DNA from: Methylotenera_A sp040079935
Lineage (GTDB): Bacteria; Pseudomonadota; Gammaproteobacteria; Burkholderiales; Methylophilaceae
DNA length: 5,431 nucleotides
NCBI GenBank assembly: GCA_040079935.1
Contig: JBEBJI010000056.1
Span: 1 to 5,431, forward strand
Reading direction: 5' to 3'
Below are positions 5,295-5,431 of this stretch, in pieces; the first letter of the stretch is position 1, and every line of letters begins with the position of its first letter. A program made the position numbers and the translations under genes. Below the pieces are notes generated by a model, which saw only the letters and a list, made by a program, of their open reading frames with translations, was not told the DNA's origin and did not search any database.

Positions 5295-5323
5295 AAAACG
5301 GCAGAATTTAATTCTGCCGTTTT
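5295..5323 (-). terminator. Intrinsic terminator between tuf and rpsJ
   Basis: A perfect 13-bp inverted repeat (5295-5307 with 5311-5323) surrounds a 3-nt loop. The GC-rich core CGGCAG pairs with CTGCCG and is bounded by four A on one side and four T on the other. In the minus (tuf) direction the stem runs into TTTTCGCTCTTT, a short imperfect U-tract. In the plus direction the T-tract (TTTTATTATGTTT) is longer, so the element may work both ways. It begins 11 nt after the tuf stop and ends 21 nt before the rpsJ start. Its imperfect U-tract in the operon direction suggests partial rather than complete termination. Confidence 0.8.
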
Positions 5324-5334
5324 ATTATGTTTAA

Positions 5335-5431
5335 TTACTTAATAACTTTAGCCACCACACCTGCACCAACGGTACGACCGCCTTCACGAATAGCAAAGCG
5401 CAGGCCTTCTTCCATCGCAATCGGTGCAATG
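5335..5431 (-). CDS. tuf: Elongation factor Tu, C-terminal end (partial)
   Basis: EF-Tu is the GTPase that delivers aminoacyl-tRNA to the ribosomal A site. Only the last 31 residues and the stop codon are inside the window; the 5' part lies beyond position 5431. The visible peptide, IAPIAMEEGLRFAIREGG followed by RTVGAGVVAKVIK, is the characteristic end of domain III, a beta-barrel that binds tRNA and EF-Ts. The GTP-binding domain cannot be inspected. In many proteobacteria a tuf copy closes the str operon (rpsL, rpsG, fusA, tuf) directly upstream of S10, which fits here. A terminator hairpin follows 11 nt after the stop. Confidence 0.96.
   Translation of the reverse strand, partial: IAPIAMEEGLRFAIREGGRTVGAGVVAKVIK

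Noticed and set aside
5324..5362. Possible promoter in the end of tuf reading into rpsJ (CATAAT as -10)
   Set aside because: At 17-bp spacing the -35 position is GCTAAA, a poor match, and the transcript would begin inside the terminator stem. It is too weak to call from sequence alone.

Overview
This window is the complete S10 ribosomal-protein operon of a proteobacterium, entirely on the minus strand and read from high to low coordinates. It opens with the 3' end of tuf (EF-Tu) and continues rpsJ, rplC, rplD, rplW, rplB, rpsS, rplV, rpsC, rplP, rpmC, rpsQ. All eleven canonical genes are present in the canonical order, with no insertion, loss or broken frame. The junction of tuf with the S10 genes, and remembered sequence features of L4 (the GMSSSPIWRGGGRAFPNSP stretch), L16 (RMGNGKG) and S17, point to a betaproteobacterium. 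The moderate GC content and the L4 sequence make a Methylophilaceae-like or related Nitrosomonadales organism plausible, but that is an inference from memory and not a database result.

Layout, in the direction of transcription: tuf 3' end (5431-5335); a 61-nt spacer that is mostly a perfect intrinsic-terminator hairpin; rpsJ (5273-4965); a 125-nt gap with a convincing sigma70-type promoter (exact TATAAT, 17-bp spacer) and a short leader carrying an 8-bp hairpin; then a tightly packed block rplC to rpsQ (4839-151) in which neighbours are 1-11 nt apart or overlap by 4 or 17 nt, nearly every start having a clear Shine-Dalgarno sequence; finally 150 nt after rpsQ holding an inverted repeat, a second promoter with an exact TATAAT, and the beginning of a structured leader that runs off the window, presumably towards rplN and the spc genes.

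Together the proteins build both subunits: S10, S19, S3 and S17 in the 30S; L3, L4, L23, L2, L22, L16 and L29 in the 50S, including the peptidyl-transferase neighbourhood (L2, L3, L16), the exit tunnel constriction (L4, L22) and the tunnel exit (L23, L29).

The protein content is ordinary. What deserves a second look is the regulatory architecture. There is no room for an E. coli-type L4-responsive leader before rpsJ, a terminator sits only 21 nt from the rpsJ start, and new promoters lie after rpsJ and after rpsQ. The cluster therefore looks divided into transcription units tuf-(rpsJ), rplC-rpsQ and rplN onward. Two candidate leader RNA structures (4864-4891 and 27-77) are the most novel elements, though neither can be proven from one sequence. 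I saw no mobile element, CRISPR array, tRNA, or new defence or metabolic system.
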